Part shown: piece by piece, positions 10,412 to 21,200 of the stretch
Layout of the letters: each line of letters starts with the position of its first letter
How positions within the stretch are numbered: the first letter of the stretch is position 1
NCBI GenBank assembly: GCA_016708845.1
Contig: JADJFB010000016.1
Location: 1 to 64,000 of the forward strand
Source of the DNA: Bacteroidota bacterium
GTDB taxonomy: Bacteria > Bacteroidota > Bacteroidia > B-17B0 > Aurantibacillaceae
Length of the DNA stretch: 64,000 nucleotides
Direction: 5' to 3'
Translations under genes and position numbers: made by a program
Notes under the pieces: generated by a model
Told to the model about the DNA's origin: nothing
Seen by the model: the letters and a program-made list of their open reading frames with translations, nothing else
Databases searched by the model: none

Positions 10412-11389
10412 CTAACTCATATTATAATACACTCTTAATCCAACGCCATGTTGTAATTTAAAATTTGGTGTATAACCTAAATTAATCCGATCATATGATG
10501 GAGTGTATAATAGTTGTATGGTGTATCTTGGATTTATAGTTAAATGTAATCCAATACCACCAAAGGCACCAACACCAGCTCCAATTAAATATTTTGCGCT
10601 GTAAAAGTTATACGGAGGTTGATTGTATGCCGACATTAAATCAATAGTAAAATTATTAGCACCTCCATTTAAATCACTATTTAAAAAGGCTTGATTTTTT
10701 TGTGCTTTAGATAAAGTTACATTCAATCCACCTTCAACCATTAAATTCAATTTTTCATGTTTACCAATAATTCGTTGGTAACCCAATTGAAACATTAAAC
10801 GTTGTTCAGCTCCAGTAATAGTAAACTGATGAATTTTAGCTTGATTTACTAATCCAGTTCCACTCCCACTTCCTAAACTATTGCCAATAGTTCCAATCGT
10901 AAACTTTCCATTTACAATTAATTTACTAGCGTTAATGTTTAATGTGATGCCTGCTTTTTTATTAATTTGGTAACGCATATTCAGCCCCACTAAATAGGTA
11001 GTAGTATATCTTAAATTAAATGGCATGTCCGTTTCTCTAAAATACCAATCGGTAGAGGCAACATTTAGCAATTGAGCAATTAAATCGTTCCCTCCATAAC
11101 CACCGCCATAAACGTTTACCAATTGCTCTCTTAAAATACTATTGGAAAAGGTATTGCGCTGTCCGTTTTGATCAAAACCATAGCCATCATATATATATGC
11201 TGTACTTCTGTTTGCCCAATAGGCTCCCACATACAAACCTAAGTGAAAGCCTTTGCCAACAACATAATTAGATGACTGATTAGTCGTGTCTTGAACACTT
11301 GGTTCATATTCTTGAGCATTTATAATGTTTGATTTTAGAAATAAAATCAGCAATAAAATATAATACGATGCCTTTAATTTGAAATTCAT
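10412..11389 (-). CDS. Outer-membrane beta-barrel protein
   Basis: A 325-residue exported protein with a signal peptide ending near NAQ. It contains alternating hydrophobic strands (FHLGLYVGAYWANRST, LRYTTTYLVGLNMRYQI, YTIQLLYTPSYDRINLGY) and ends in an aromatic-rich strand (LRVYYNM), typical of Bacteroidota outer-membrane barrel proteins (PorT/OmpW-like size). The function is unknown. Its gene lies downstream of, and on the same strand as, an ECF sigma gene about 80 bases away, so it may be a target of that sigma factor. Confidence 0.65.
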   Translation of the reverse strand: MNFKLKASYYILLLILFLKSNIINAQEYEPSVQDTTNQSSNYVVGKGFHLGLYVGAYWANRSTAYIYDGYGFDQNGQRNTFSNSILREQLVNVYGGGYGGNDLIAQLLNVASTDWYFRETDMPFNLRYTTTYLVGLNMRYQINKKAGITLNINASKLIVNGKFTIGTIGNSLGSGSGTGLVNQAKIHQFTITGAEQRLMFQLGYQRIIGKHEKLNLMVEGGLNVTLSKAQKNQAFLNSDLNGGANNFTIDLMSAYNQPPYNFYSAKYLIGAGVGAFGGIGLHLTINPRYTIQLLYTPSYDRINLGYTPNFKLQHGVGLRVYYNMS

Positions 11390-11468
11390 TATTCAAAAAT
11401 ACAATAATTGGATTCATAAAAAAAGGATTCATATTTAATATGAATCCTTTTACGAAAATTAAATTTAA

Positions 11469-11976
11469 TTAGTTCATTGATTTTTCGATAGCAACCATTA
11501 GTTGTTTGCGAGCTAAAAAATATTCTACTCTTAATGGTACCTAATGGCAATTGCATTTCTTGAGCAATTTCTTCATACTTAAAACCACTGTAATATCTTG
11601 TAAATGGAATTTTATATTGATCTTCTAAATTTTCAATTTTATTTAAAATGTCTTTAGTTGCTAATCTCGATTCAGTAATATCTTGATGATTATTTTTGAA
11701 TGCACGATTCATAGCCAAATCTGCATTTGTTTGAATAATATCTCTCGTTTTCACCGCACGTCTATATGAGTTGATAAAGGTATTTTTCATAATGGTAAAT
11801 AACCAAGCTTTTAAATTTGTGCTGTCTTCAAATTTTTCGCGATAAGTTATTGCTTTTACGTAAGTGTCTTGTAACAAATCTAAAGCATCATCATTGTTAC
11901 GAGTTAAACTCAATGCAAAGTTTTTTAAAGATTGTTTTTCATTTAAAATGCGGGTGTTAAATTCGATTGCTGTCAT
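11469..11976 (-). CDS. ECF RNA polymerase sigma factor (frameshift near C-terminus)
   Basis: A small sigma-70 family regulator with region 2 (NDDALDLLQDTYVKAI, then LKAWLFTIMKNTFINSYRR) and region 4 (IPFTRYYSGFKYEEIAQEMQLPLGTIKSRIF). The uncorrected frame runs on into non-conserved residues. Removing one base from the A run at 11515-11520 (+ strand) restores the usual family ending (FLARKQLMVAIEKSMN) with a stop at 11469. This looks like a homopolymer error. No anti-sigma gene is adjacent. The next gene on the same strand encodes an outer-membrane barrel. Confidence 0.85.
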
Positions 11977-12314
11977 GATCTTATATTTTAATATTGTTTA
12001 ATCGTTTTATGTTTTGTTAAACAAATGTATTAAATGTTTAATGATTATATATTATTGTTAAACAAAATATTTGATTATTTATTTAAAATATTGATAATCA
12101 GACTATTAAATTTAATAGCTCTACTCTATAAACTGCAAATTCGAGATCTTTTTGGATGCTATTTTTGGAAAAATTCAGTAAATCATAAAATATTAACTGT
12201 AAAAAATCGTTGTTTCAATATAATGAGAGGTATTAATAAATTGTGAATAGATAGAACTCAGGCTTTAATGCTGAACCTCAGTATTTAGTTAACTTCGAGA
12301 AAAATTACAGAACC
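11977..12314. other. AT-rich intergenic region between divergent sigma factor and lysS genes
   Basis: 338 bases without a convincing gene. A 70-codon open frame at 12034-12246 has biased AT-rich composition and no recognisable sequence, so I do not call it. The region should hold the promoters for the sigma factor (leftward) and lysS (rightward). TAACTTCG, about 20 bases before the lysS ATG, is only a weak match to the -7 consensus. Confidence 0.5.
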
Positions 12315-13859
12315 ATGTTGCAAGAACTAAGTGAACAAGAAGAGTTAAGAAGAGAGAAATTAGCCGAACTAAAAAAATTAGGCATCGATCCATATCCTGC
12401 AGAGGAATTTAAAATAAATGTAACCGCTCATGATATCAAGGAAAACTATGAGCGTGATAAATTAAATTATAAAGACATTAGCATTGCTGGTCGTATCATG
12501 AGTGTGCGTGATATGGGTAAAGCAGCGTTTGCGGTTATACAAGACAGTACAGATCGTATACAAATTTATGTTCGTAGAGATGATATTTGTCCGAATGAAG
12601 ATGATAAAGTATTATACGATGTTGTTTGGAAAAAATTAATTGACCTAGGAGATATCATTGGTATTGAAGGTTATGTGTTTACTACTAAAACTGGTGAAAC
12701 ATCAATTCATGTTACTTCCTTTAAATTATTAAGTAAATCGTTGAAACCATTACCTGTTGTAAAAACAGATGCGGATGGAAATGCGTTTGACGAGGTATCG
12801 GATCCTGAATTTCGTTACCGTCAGCGTTATGTAGATTTAATTATTAATCCAAAAGTTAAAAAAACATTTGAGCAACGTACAAAAATTATTTCTTCTATCC
12901 GTAATTTCTTAAATGATAATGGCGCTTTGGAAGTTGATACACCAGTATTGCAATCTATACCTGGTGGTGCAGCTGCTCGTCCGTTTTTAACTCATCACAA
13001 TGCATTGGATATGCCTTTGTATCTGCGTATTGCTAACGAATTATATTTAAAACGTTTAATCGTTGGTGGTTTTGATTGGGTATATGAATTCAGTCGTAAC
13101 TTCCGTAATGAAGGAATGGACAGAACACACAATCCAGAATTTACGGTATTAGAATTTTACGCTGCGTACCGTGATTATTTTTGGATGATGAACACCACCG
13201 AAAAATTATTGGAAAAAATTGCCATGGATTTACATGGTACAACTGAATTAACAGTAGGCGACAAAACTATTAATTTTGCCCCACCATTTAAACGCGTTAC
13301 TATTTATGATGCTATTAAAGAACATACAGGGCACGATGTTAGTAAAATGGATGAAGCTGAATTAAGAGCAGTATGCAAAACGTTACATTTAGAAATAGAT
13401 GAAACGATGGGTAAAGCAAAATTAATTGATACTTTGTTTGGAGAAAAATGTGAAGGCAATTACATTCAACCAACCTTTATTACTGACTATCCAGTTGAGA
13501 TGAGTCCATTGACTAAAAAGCACAGAACAGAAGCTGGATTAGTAGAGCGCTTTGAGTTAATGATTAACGGTAAAGAAATTGCTAATGCGTATTCCGAATT
13601 AAACGACCCAATTGATCAGCGCGAACGTTTTGAAGATCAAGTTAAATTAATGGAGCGTGGCGATGATGAAGCGATGTTTATTGATTACGATTTTTTACGT
13701 GCTTTAGAATATGGTATGCCACCAACAGCAGGTATTGGTTTTGGAATTGATCGTTTGTGTATGTTGTTAACCAATCAACCGTCTATACAAGATGTATTAT
13801 TGTTTCCGCAAATGCGTCCTGAAGTTCAACATGTAACGACAGAAGAAATAGAAAAATAA
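12315..13859 (+). CDS. lysS: Lysyl-tRNA synthetase, class II
   Basis: Charges tRNA-Lys in the cytoplasm. The 514-residue protein has an N-terminal OB-fold anticodon-binding domain (about residues 55-150; VAGRIMSVRDMGKAAFAVIQD-type segment) and a class II catalytic core. The core includes motif 1 with RQRYVDLI, motif 2 FRNEGMDRTHNPEFT, and motif 3 GIGFGIDRLCM near the C-terminus. The QMRPE ending is typical. Length is normal. A lipoprotein gene follows after 4 bases and probably shares the transcript. Confidence 0.96.
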   Translation: MLQELSEQEELRREKLAELKKLGIDPYPAEEFKINVTAHDIKENYERDKLNYKDISIAGRIMSVRDMGKAAFAVIQDSTDRIQIYVRRDDICPNEDDKVLYDVVWKKLIDLGDIIGIEGYVFTTKTGETSIHVTSFKLLSKSLKPLPVVKTDADGNAFDEVSDPEFRYRQRYVDLIINPKVKKTFEQRTKIISSIRNFLNDNGALEVDTPVLQSIPGGAAARPFLTHHNALDMPLYLRIANELYLKRLIVGGFDWVYEFSRNFRNEGMDRTHNPEFTVLEFYAAYRDYFWMMNTTEKLLEKIAMDLHGTTELTVGDKTINFAPPFKRVTIYDAIKEHTGHDVSKMDEAELRAVCKTLHLEIDETMGKAKLIDTLFGEKCEGNYIQPTFITDYPVEMSPLTKKHRTEAGLVERFELMINGKEIANAYSELNDPIDQRERFEDQVKLMERGDDEAMFIDYDFLRALEYGMPPTAGIGFGIDRLCMLLTNQPSIQDVLLFPQMRPEVQHVTTEEIEK

Positions 13860-13863
13860 ATTT

Positions 13864-14400
13864 ATGCGTAAAATACTTTATTATAGTTTGCTAGTAATTG
13901 CTTTAGGATTTTTTTCATGCGAAGAACATCCTAAAGTGGTTGAGCAAAAAAAGCCACGTATCTTCCCTGAATACAGCGAAGCGTTGGATGAAATTATACG
14001 CAGTAAAGATGGTGTTATAAGAGGTGTTGATTTAAATAGTAAGGCTGATGTTATTACTAAAACAGAAACGAAAGAGCCTTCTGAAGTAGCTCACGATTAT
14101 TTATATTTTGAATATACCATTGATAGCATCACAAATTACTCTGTAGCTTACAATTTGCAAAAAGATAGTTTGGATGAAGTAGAAGTGCAAATTAATTGTA
14201 GCGACTTAGATTTAAGTTCTCATTTATTTAACGACTTAAAAACCTACTACGAAAAAAAATTACCTAACCCAACAGAAGATAAAGGCTTTGTAGTTTATAA
14301 TTGTTTTGAAGGGCAACGTAAGCCTTTTGTAGTCTCTTTAACTGATAATAGTACACCAAACATGGGTATTATTAATTTGGTTATTTATAAGGATAAGTAA
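13864..14400 (+). CDS. Small predicted lipoprotein, unknown function
   Basis: A 178-residue protein with a lipoprotein signal peptide (LGFFSCEEH, Cys at about residue 19). No family recognised. The mature part is acidic and mixed alpha/beta, with one DSITNYSVAYNLQKDSLDEVEVQI segment. It starts 4 bases after lysS, so it is probably translated from the lysS transcript. It ends directly at the stop of the convergent gene at 14401. Confidence 0.65.
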   Translation: MRKILYYSLLVIALGFFSCEEHPKVVEQKKPRIFPEYSEALDEIIRSKDGVIRGVDLNSKADVITKTETKEPSEVAHDYLYFEYTIDSITNYSVAYNLQKDSLDEVEVQINCSDLDLSSHLFNDLKTYYEKKLPNPTEDKGFVVYNCFEGQRKPFVVSLTDNSTPNMGIINLVIYKDK

Positions 14401-15419
14401 TCAATACTGATACATCAACTTCACAATTCGTAAACTCTTATTATTGGGATCTCTGATAATATATGAGTTTACTTTTTTAGCTGCATCAGTTACATAGCTT
14501 ATTTCTTTAAGAAGTTGCCCATTTTTAAATTGTTTCTCAGTCAGTAAGCAGTCATTAGCATCATATTCATAAGTACGAACCTGCTCCATATCGCCATTAC
14601 TATTGCTTTTATAAGAAGCCTTAGTTAATTGTCCTTTGGCATTATATTCAAAATTGCTGTTTTGTGTAATCCAGGCAACGGTGTATTGTTCGTTAATGGA
14701 GACTGGTTTATTGACGTCATTCAACGTATAAATAATTTCTTTGTAAGGTCTTCCTTCATCGTTCATGCAGATTTTTTTGTATTGATTTTTTCCAGTGGAT
14801 AAATATTTGAATGTTTCTTCGCTGATAATGAACTGCCCGCCTAATTTAAACTCTGTTTTATTTTCTGATACATTGGTTTCTTTGCAACGTTTTTCTTTTT
14901 CTACTTTCCCTTCTGCAGAATAATCATAGTAGTTACTTTCATAATAAGTGCCATCATTATAGCGTTTCAACTTCAATAAATTATTGTCGGTATAAAAGTA
15001 GTTGGTAGAAACCGTATCATACACATATTCATTTTTGGTATAAGAGTGTCCGTTACTTATTTTTCTACCTCTTCGATAAACAGGTTCTGAAAGGTATTCT
15101 TTTGAATCACTTTAATGATAGAGGTATTATAAAAACGAGATAAAAAACCATTGGTATTAAATTCGTAATAAGTTAATAATCCTTTGTCTTCAGCTACTTG
15201 TAAATCTTTTTTATCAATGATATCAAAAGTGATAGATTTTATTTTTTGAGATTTGATATACTCCGTATTAAATGGTAATTGATTTTCAAAGGCTGTTTCA
15301 GCAGTTGGAATCAATGTTTGGGAGATAAGCGACGAGTGATAAGTGACAAGTGATAAGATGAAAAACACGATTAGTATTTTACACTTCACATTCCATTTAT
15401 TTTGTAGTTCCTTCTTCAA
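14401..15419 (-). CDS. Exported YD-repeat-like protein (frameshifted)
   Basis: An exported protein of about 340 residues. The C-terminal two thirds contain repeated strands of the YD/RHS-like kind found in Bacteroidota exported proteins (YFYTDNNLLKLKRYND, FEYNAKGQLTKASYK, YEYDANDCLLTEKQFKNG). The frame breaks in the T run at 15060-15064; the other frame reads ISNGHSYTKNEYVYDTVSTN and joins the halves smoothly. The first codon of the open frame is TTG at 15419, inside the upstream gene; a GTG at 15389 is an alternative. A 14-bp tandem repeat lies in the signal-peptide region (15324-15357). The function is unknown. Confidence 0.6.
15324..15357. repeat. 14-bp tandem repeat, about 2.4 copies
   Basis: GATAAGCGACGAGT, GATAAGTGACAAGT and a partial GATAAG follow each other without gaps. 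The repeat lies inside the signal-peptide coding part of the gene on the minus strand. The unit length is not a multiple of three, so a change in copy number would shift that frame. Confidence 0.7.
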
Positions 15420-17412
15420 TTTGCTTTAGAGCTTCAGCAACAGTTTCGGTTGGTAATAAGCAGCTATTGTTTTTACAAACATAAATCAATGTTTGTTCTT
15501 CAACATATCTGTTTTTTAGCAATGGTAAATCTGATGTTTTATCGCTTAAAGCAAATATCACATTTGGAGGGCTTTGTTTATATAGTGCTACTAAATTTTC
15601 ATTAACACTTTTACCAACAATTACCACTTCGATTTGAGGTTTCAAATATTGGAGTAATAGGCACGCCCAATTACTATATCCTGGACCATAACTCTCGATC
15701 TCTTTTATTACTGATTTTAAAAGCTTTTCAGAAATTTGACGATAGTTAGTGTCATCAAAATAAATAGATAATTTATATAAATTAATCGCCATTTGTGAGC
15801 TGGAAGCAGGAATTACGTTGTCACTCCATTCGGCTTTTCGAACCACTAATTTCTCCTGACTAGAATCAGTAAAGTAATACGTATTTTGTTTATCGTCGTA
15901 AAAATGTTTTAAAGTGTAATCTGCCAATGCTTTAGCTTTCAATAACCAGTTTTCATTTGCTGTAATTAAATACACTGATAAAAAGGCATCAATTACAAAG
16001 GCATAATCTTCTAAAAAGCCAGAAATAGAAGTGTTATTATTAATGACGCGAAGTAATTGCCCATTTTCTTTATAGTAATTTTTCACTAAGTAATTAGCAT
16101 TGGCTAGTGCGAGTGTTTTAAAATCTTCTCCTTCAAAAACTAAATAAGCATCTGCTAGTGCCTTACACATTAAGCCATTCCAAGAGGCTAATACTTTATT
16201 ATCTAATCCTGGTTTTACTCGTTTTTCTCTGACATCCAATAAAATGGCGTTACAAGCTTTGATTTTTTGTTGAAGTTCAGAAATAGATACATTGTGTTTT
16301 AATGCAATGATTGATTCTTCAGTATCGCGCATCAATACATAGTTTTCATCTTCCCAATAGCCAACGTCATTCACACAGTAGTAGTCTGCAAATAATTCAG
16401 AATCATTTTTTAGTAATCTATGTAATTCTTCTTTTTGCCACACATAGTATTTTCCTTCTATACCTTCACTGTCCGCATCTAGCGCCGAATAAAAGCCAAA
16501 TTCCGAATTGCATAATTCACGTTTTACGAAGTCTATGGTTTCGTAAACTATTTTTTTGTACAATTCATTTTTGGTTTGTTTGTAGGCTTCACTGTATAAA
16601 CTAACCAATTGCGCATTGTCGTACAACATTTTCTCGAAGTGTGGCACTTTCCAAAGCACGTCAGTGCTGTATCTGGCAAAACCTCCGCCTAATTGGTCGT
16701 AAATTCCTCCCCAAGCCATTTTAGTTAAAGTTACATCCAAATGTTTTTTGACATTCAAGTCATTTTCATAAAAATGATAATTCAATAAAAACTGATAATT
16801 ATTTGGTAAAGGAAATTTGGGAGCACGGTTTGGTCCGCCATGTTCTGTGTCAAATGATTGTTTCCATTTATAAACTGAATTGGTAAGCGTTAACAGGTCA
16901 AAACTAGTTCCATCATATACTTTTGGAATTTCTAATTGCTCCAATCCATCTGTTAAATGTGCCGCATATTCGTATGCTTTATCAGGGTTAGTAGCAAATA
17001 AATCAGCTAAATTTCCCAACACATTTATCCATTGTTTTTTAGGAAAATAGGTTCCTCCATAAATCGGTCTTCCATCTGGTAAAGCAAAACAATTCAAAGG
17101 CCAACCTCCTTGTCCTGTCATTAATTGCACAGCACCCATATACACCATGTCAATATCAGGACGTTCCTCTCTATCAACTTTTATATTGATAAAGTTTTCG
17201 TTCATAATAGTTGCTACTTGTTCGTCCTCAAAACTTTCATGTTCCATTACATGGCACCAATGGCAAGCGCTGTAACCGATACTTACCAAAATGAGTTTGT
17301 TTTCCTTTTTAGCCAACGCTAAAGTGTCGTCGTTCCAGGCATACCAATTCACAGGATTGTTGGCGTGTTGAAGTAGGTAAGGACTGCTTTCTTTTATGAG
17401 GTTGTTTGGCAT
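15397..17412 (-). CDS. Thioredoxin-like DUF255 protein (YyaL/SPATA20 family)
   Basis: A 671-residue cytoplasmic protein. The N-terminal thioredoxin-fold domain has the conserved start SSPYLLQHANNPVNWYAW and the CHWC motif at residues 50-53, followed by NENFINIKVDREERPDID and GQGGWPLNCFALPDG. The rest is an alpha/alpha-barrel like that of N-acylglucosamine epimerases, with DNKVLASWNGLM. Domain order and length match the YyaL/spermatogenesis-associated protein 20 family, whose biochemical role is not settled. Its end overlaps the start of the next gene by 23 bases. Confidence 0.93.
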   Translation of the reverse strand: MPNNLIKESSPYLLQHANNPVNWYAWNDDTLALAKKENKLILVSIGYSACHWCHVMEHESFEDEQVATIMNENFINIKVDREERPDIDMVYMGAVQLMTGQGGWPLNCFALPDGRPIYGGTYFPKKQWINVLGNLADLFATNPDKAYEYAAHLTDGLEQLEIPKVYDGTSFDLLTLTNSVYKWKQSFDTEHGGPNRAPKFPLPNNYQFLLNYHFYENDLNVKKHLDVTLTKMAWGGIYDQLGGGFARYSTDVLWKVPHFEKMLYDNAQLVSLYSEAYKQTKNELYKKIVYETIDFVKRELCNSEFGFYSALDADSEGIEGKYYVWQKEELHRLLKNDSELFADYYCVNDVGYWEDENYVLMRDTEESIIALKHNVSISELQQKIKACNAILLDVREKRVKPGLDNKVLASWNGLMCKALADAYLVFEGEDFKTLALANANYLVKNYYKENGQLLRVINNNTSISGFLEDYAFVIDAFLSVYLITANENWLLKAKALADYTLKHFYDDKQNTYYFTDSSQEKLVVRKAEWSDNVIPASSSQMAINLYKLSIYFDDTNYRQISEKLLKSVIKEIESYGPGYSNWACLLLQYLKPQIEVVIVGKSVNENLVALYKQSPPNVIFALSDKTSDLPLLKNRYVEEQTLIYVCKNNSCLLPTETVAEALKQIEEGTTK

Positions 17413-17423
17413 TTCTTTTGTTA

Positions 17424-17538
17424 TTTAACCGCAGAGTTCGCAAAGTTTTTTCGCAAAGTTCGCTCAGGATTTGTTGTCTATTACTTTATTTTTTTTGTGT
17501 TCTTTGCGCTTTTTTTTCTTTGCCTCTTTGCGGTTAAA
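17424..17538. repeat. Intergenic inverted-repeat element (AACCGCAGAG...CTTTGCGGTT)
   Basis: The outer arms are TTTAACCGCAGAG (17424-17436) and CTTTGCGGTTAAA (17526-17538), nearly perfect reverse complements. Inside are several GCAAAG/CTTTGC words. This style of element, with arms rich in AACCGCAAAG, is widespread in bacterial intergenic regions. It fills the space between two genes transcribed leftward. Confidence 0.7.
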
Positions 17539-17539
17539 C

Positions 17540-18178
17540 CTAAACTAAAAAAGGATTATTCAATCTCTCAAAACCAATCGTAGTTGGCATTCCATGTCCA
17601 CTATATACTTTCATGTCATCGCCTAATGGTATTAATTTTTCTTTGATAGATTTTATTAATGTGTCGTGATCTCCCATCGGTAAATCGGAACGGCCAATAC
17701 TTCCATAAAATAAAACATCTCCACCAATTATGAATTTATCTTCTAAATTATAATAAGAAATACTTCCTGGTGAATGCCCTGGTGTATGCAATGTTTGTAA
17801 AGACGAATTACCAAAACTAATCACGTCAACTTCTTTGATAAATTCTTTGGGCATGGGACTTTGAATAGTTGGTATACCGTACATATTTGCTGTTGCAACA
17901 TGTTTTTCAATAAAGTAAATATAATCTTTATGCACTTCTGGTAGTAAGCCAAAAGTATCAAATACATATTTATTCCCATTAATATGGTCGATATGAGCGT
18001 GCGTTAAGATTAAACGCTTCACATTTAAGTTATTTTGTGATATAAAATCGCTTAATTTTTTGTTTTCGCTAGCAGTGCTATTTCCTGGATCTAATATGAT
18101 ACATTCATTGGTTTCATCCCATAAAACATAGGTGTTTTCCTGAAAAGGACCGAAGGCAAAATAGTGTACGTTTATCAT
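17540..18178 (-). CDS. MBL-fold metallo-hydrolase (glyoxalase II-like)
   Basis: A 212-residue cytoplasmic hydrolase of the metallo-beta-lactamase superfamily, resembling small hydroxyacylglutathione hydrolase-like proteins. The metal motif THAHIDH is at residues 59-65 (His60, His62, Asp64, His65). Further ligand positions appear in TPGHSPGS, IIGGDVLF and SGHGMPT. The true substrate is unknown; many such enzymes hydrolyse thioesters. It starts with ATG at 18178, divergent from the large envelope protein gene. Confidence 0.9.
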   Translation of the reverse strand: MINVHYFAFGPFQENTYVLWDETNECIILDPGNSTASENKKLSDFISQNNLNVKRLILTHAHIDHINGNKYVFDTFGLLPEVHKDYIYFIEKHVATANMYGIPTIQSPMPKEFIKEVDVISFGNSSLQTLHTPGHSPGSISYYNLEDKFIIGGDVLFYGSIGRSDLPMGDHDTLIKSIKEKLIPLGDDMKVYSGHGMPTTIGFERLNNPFLV

Positions 18179-18227
18179 AGTATTTTAAAGAATTATTCGC
18201 TAAATTTAGGGCTTATTATTCAATTTA

Positions 18228-21200
18228 ATGAAGCGGTTACTTTCTTTATTTTTTCTAGTGGTATGTATTAAAACTACGTATTCACAATTCTATTATGGTT
18301 CTCAATTAGAATTTGGAAAAAACCGTCTGCAATATCAGTCGTTTAATTGGACCTATTTTGACTTTGAACGTTTTAGAGTGTATTTATATGAAGGAGGCCA
18401 AGAAATTGCGAGATATGCAGCAACTTCGGTAGATAGGCAATTGCCTATTATGGAAAAACGTTTGGATTTTCAATTGGATGATAAAATTGACATCATTGTT
18501 TACAATAACCAAAACGACTTTAAACAAAGTAATATTGGATTGGCATCTGAAGAAAATGGAAATATTGGGGGTGTTACTCGAATTATTGGAGATAAAATTT
18601 TCATTTATTTTACGGGTTCTCATGCTGATTTGGATAAACAAATTCGCGCTGCATTAGCTGAGTTAATGGTTGACCAAATGATGTATGGCGGAAGAACTAG
18701 AGACATCGTTAGAAACTCAACTTTATTAGCCTTGCCGTATTGGTTTAAAAACGGATTGATTGCCTATTTATCAGAAGGTTGGAACTCCTCCATTGATAAT
18801 CGAGTAATGGATGCCATTCAGAATGATAAATTTTTGAAGTTTAATCAATTAACAGGTAAAGAAGCAATCATGGCTGGTCACGCTATGTGGTATTATGTTG
18901 CTGAGGAATATGGCGAAGCTGTGATTCCTAATTTGTTATATATGACTAAAGTGAGTCGTAATCCTAATAACGCTTTTTTATATGTGCTTGGAACATCCGT
19001 TCAGTATATGACTAGTGAGTTCACTAATAAAATGGCGAAACGTTATTTTGATTATAGAGATAGTACCCGTAAAAATCCTGTCACGGAATCTGTTCTTAAA
19101 AAACAAAAAAAATCACCTCACTATTATCAATTAAAGGTGAGTCCTGATGGGCAAAAAATAAGTTATGCAACTAATGAATTGGGGCAGTATAAAGTTTTCA
19201 TCAATACAATTGGCGAGAAAAAAGTTAAACGTTTAATTAAATTAAATCCAAAATTAGAGCGTTTAGAAGATAATACCTATCCTTTAATTGCTTGGCACCC
19301 TAACAACACAGTGGTGTCGATGATATACGAACGTAAAAATGTTTTGAAACTTCATACTTACGATACAGAAAACAAAGAAACAAATAAGAGAAATGTGACT
19401 GGCTTTGAAAAAGTAAACAGTTATGCGTTTTCACATGATGGCAAACGTATTGTAATGAGTGCCGTTAAAAAAGGTAAAGGTCAATCTGATATTTTTATTT
19501 TCACATTAAATTCTGGTGGAGTAGAGCAAATTACCAATGATGCATGGGACGATAACAGCCCTGTTTTTGTAGATAACTCAAAAGGCATTTTATTTCAATC
19601 CAACAGAACACATGATACTATCAAAGGAAATGAAGATGCAAAATTGTATTTAAAGTTTTCTAAAAACAGCGATATATTTTATTATAATGCAGCTACTAAA
19701 TCTAATTTATTATATAGAGTAACTAACACACCTGATGTAAATGAAACTAGTCCGCAAGAATATAGCAAGGGAGTTATTGCTTATTTAGGAGAGGCTAATG
19801 GCGTTTATAATAGATACATTGGTGAGTTAGATAGTTCCATTGCTTTTGTAGATACAACGGAGCATTACCGTTATTTTTATAATTCAAAAGCCATTACTAA
19901 TTACCAAAAAAATATTCAAGAACATCATATCAATGCGCGTTATACTAAATACGCCGAAATTATTATCGATAATTTTAAAGAAAGATTAATGGTGTCTCCA
20001 TTAACTCCTCCAAATGATTTAAAGCCTATCACACTTAATAACACTTGGTTTAAAGCCGTTCCTCGAACAAATTTGGCTGATCCGGATAAAATAATTATTA
20101 CAAACCCTGTTCGACGTGATGAGAATTTAGGTCAAAAAGTGGCTGATACAACAGCAAAAAAGACAGAAGGTATTGATTTTGAAAATTATGATATTAAGGG
20201 AGAAAAGAAAAAAGATCCTTTTGTTGTAAATACGAAACCTATTGATCCAAACTCTCCTGGCCTTGGGGTTAAAAATCCTCAAGAATCAGGGGGTAATTCT
20301 TCTAACGAATTGCGATTCCCTATACAGCAAAATTACTACACTAGTTTTAAAACCGATCAAGTTGTTACGCAATTAGATAATTCGTTTTTAGGAACCAATT
20401 ACCAGCGTTTTACAGGTGGTGGAAGTCCAGTATATCTGAATCCTGGATTAAATGCATTATTTAAAATTGGACTAAGCGATTTATTTGAAGATAAACGTAT
20501 TGTTGCTGGATTTCGTATTGCCGGTTCTTTAGACAATGAATATTTATTAAGCTGGGAAAACAGAATTAAAAATGTGGATAGACAATTAGTCTTACATCGA
20601 CAATCATTTTTAAAAGTAAATGGTTACGCTGGTGTTGCAAAAATATTAACACATGACGCACGTTATACTTGGAAAATTCCATTTAGTGAAGTGTCTGCCA
20701 CTAAATTGTCTATTATGTATCGTAATGATAGAACTGTATTTGCGTCCGTTAGCGATCAGAGTTTGCCCACACCAAATGCTTATGATAATTATGGTGGAGC
20801 CAAAGTGGAATATATTTTTGATAACACCAGAAAAAGAGGATTGAATTTATATAACGGTACTCGTTTTAAAATGTGGGCAGAGTATTGGAGACTAGTTAAG
20901 GAGGAGCAGCATGATTTATTAACTATGGGTTTTGATTTCCGTAATTATAAAAAAATTCACAGAGATTTAATTTGGGCTAATCGTGTTGCTGGCGCTACTT
21001 CTTTGGGTAAAGACAGATTAGTGTATTACTTAGGTGGTGTAGATAACTGGTTAAACCCTCAGTTTGATAATAGTATTAATATTGTAAAACCAGAACAATA
21101 CCAGTTTCAAACTTTAGCTACTAACTTGAGAGGCTTTAAACAAAATATTCGTAATGGAAATAATTTTGTAGTATGGAATAGTGAAGTACGTTGGCCAATA

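Noticed and set aside
12034..12246. 70-codon open frame between the sigma factor and lysS genes
   Set aside because: Very AT-rich, rich in Leu, Ile and Phe without pattern, and lies where two divergent promoters are expected. No recognisable similarity.
15324..15357. CRISPR array
   Set aside because: The repeat unit is 14 bp, direct and without spacers; no Cas genes are present in the window.
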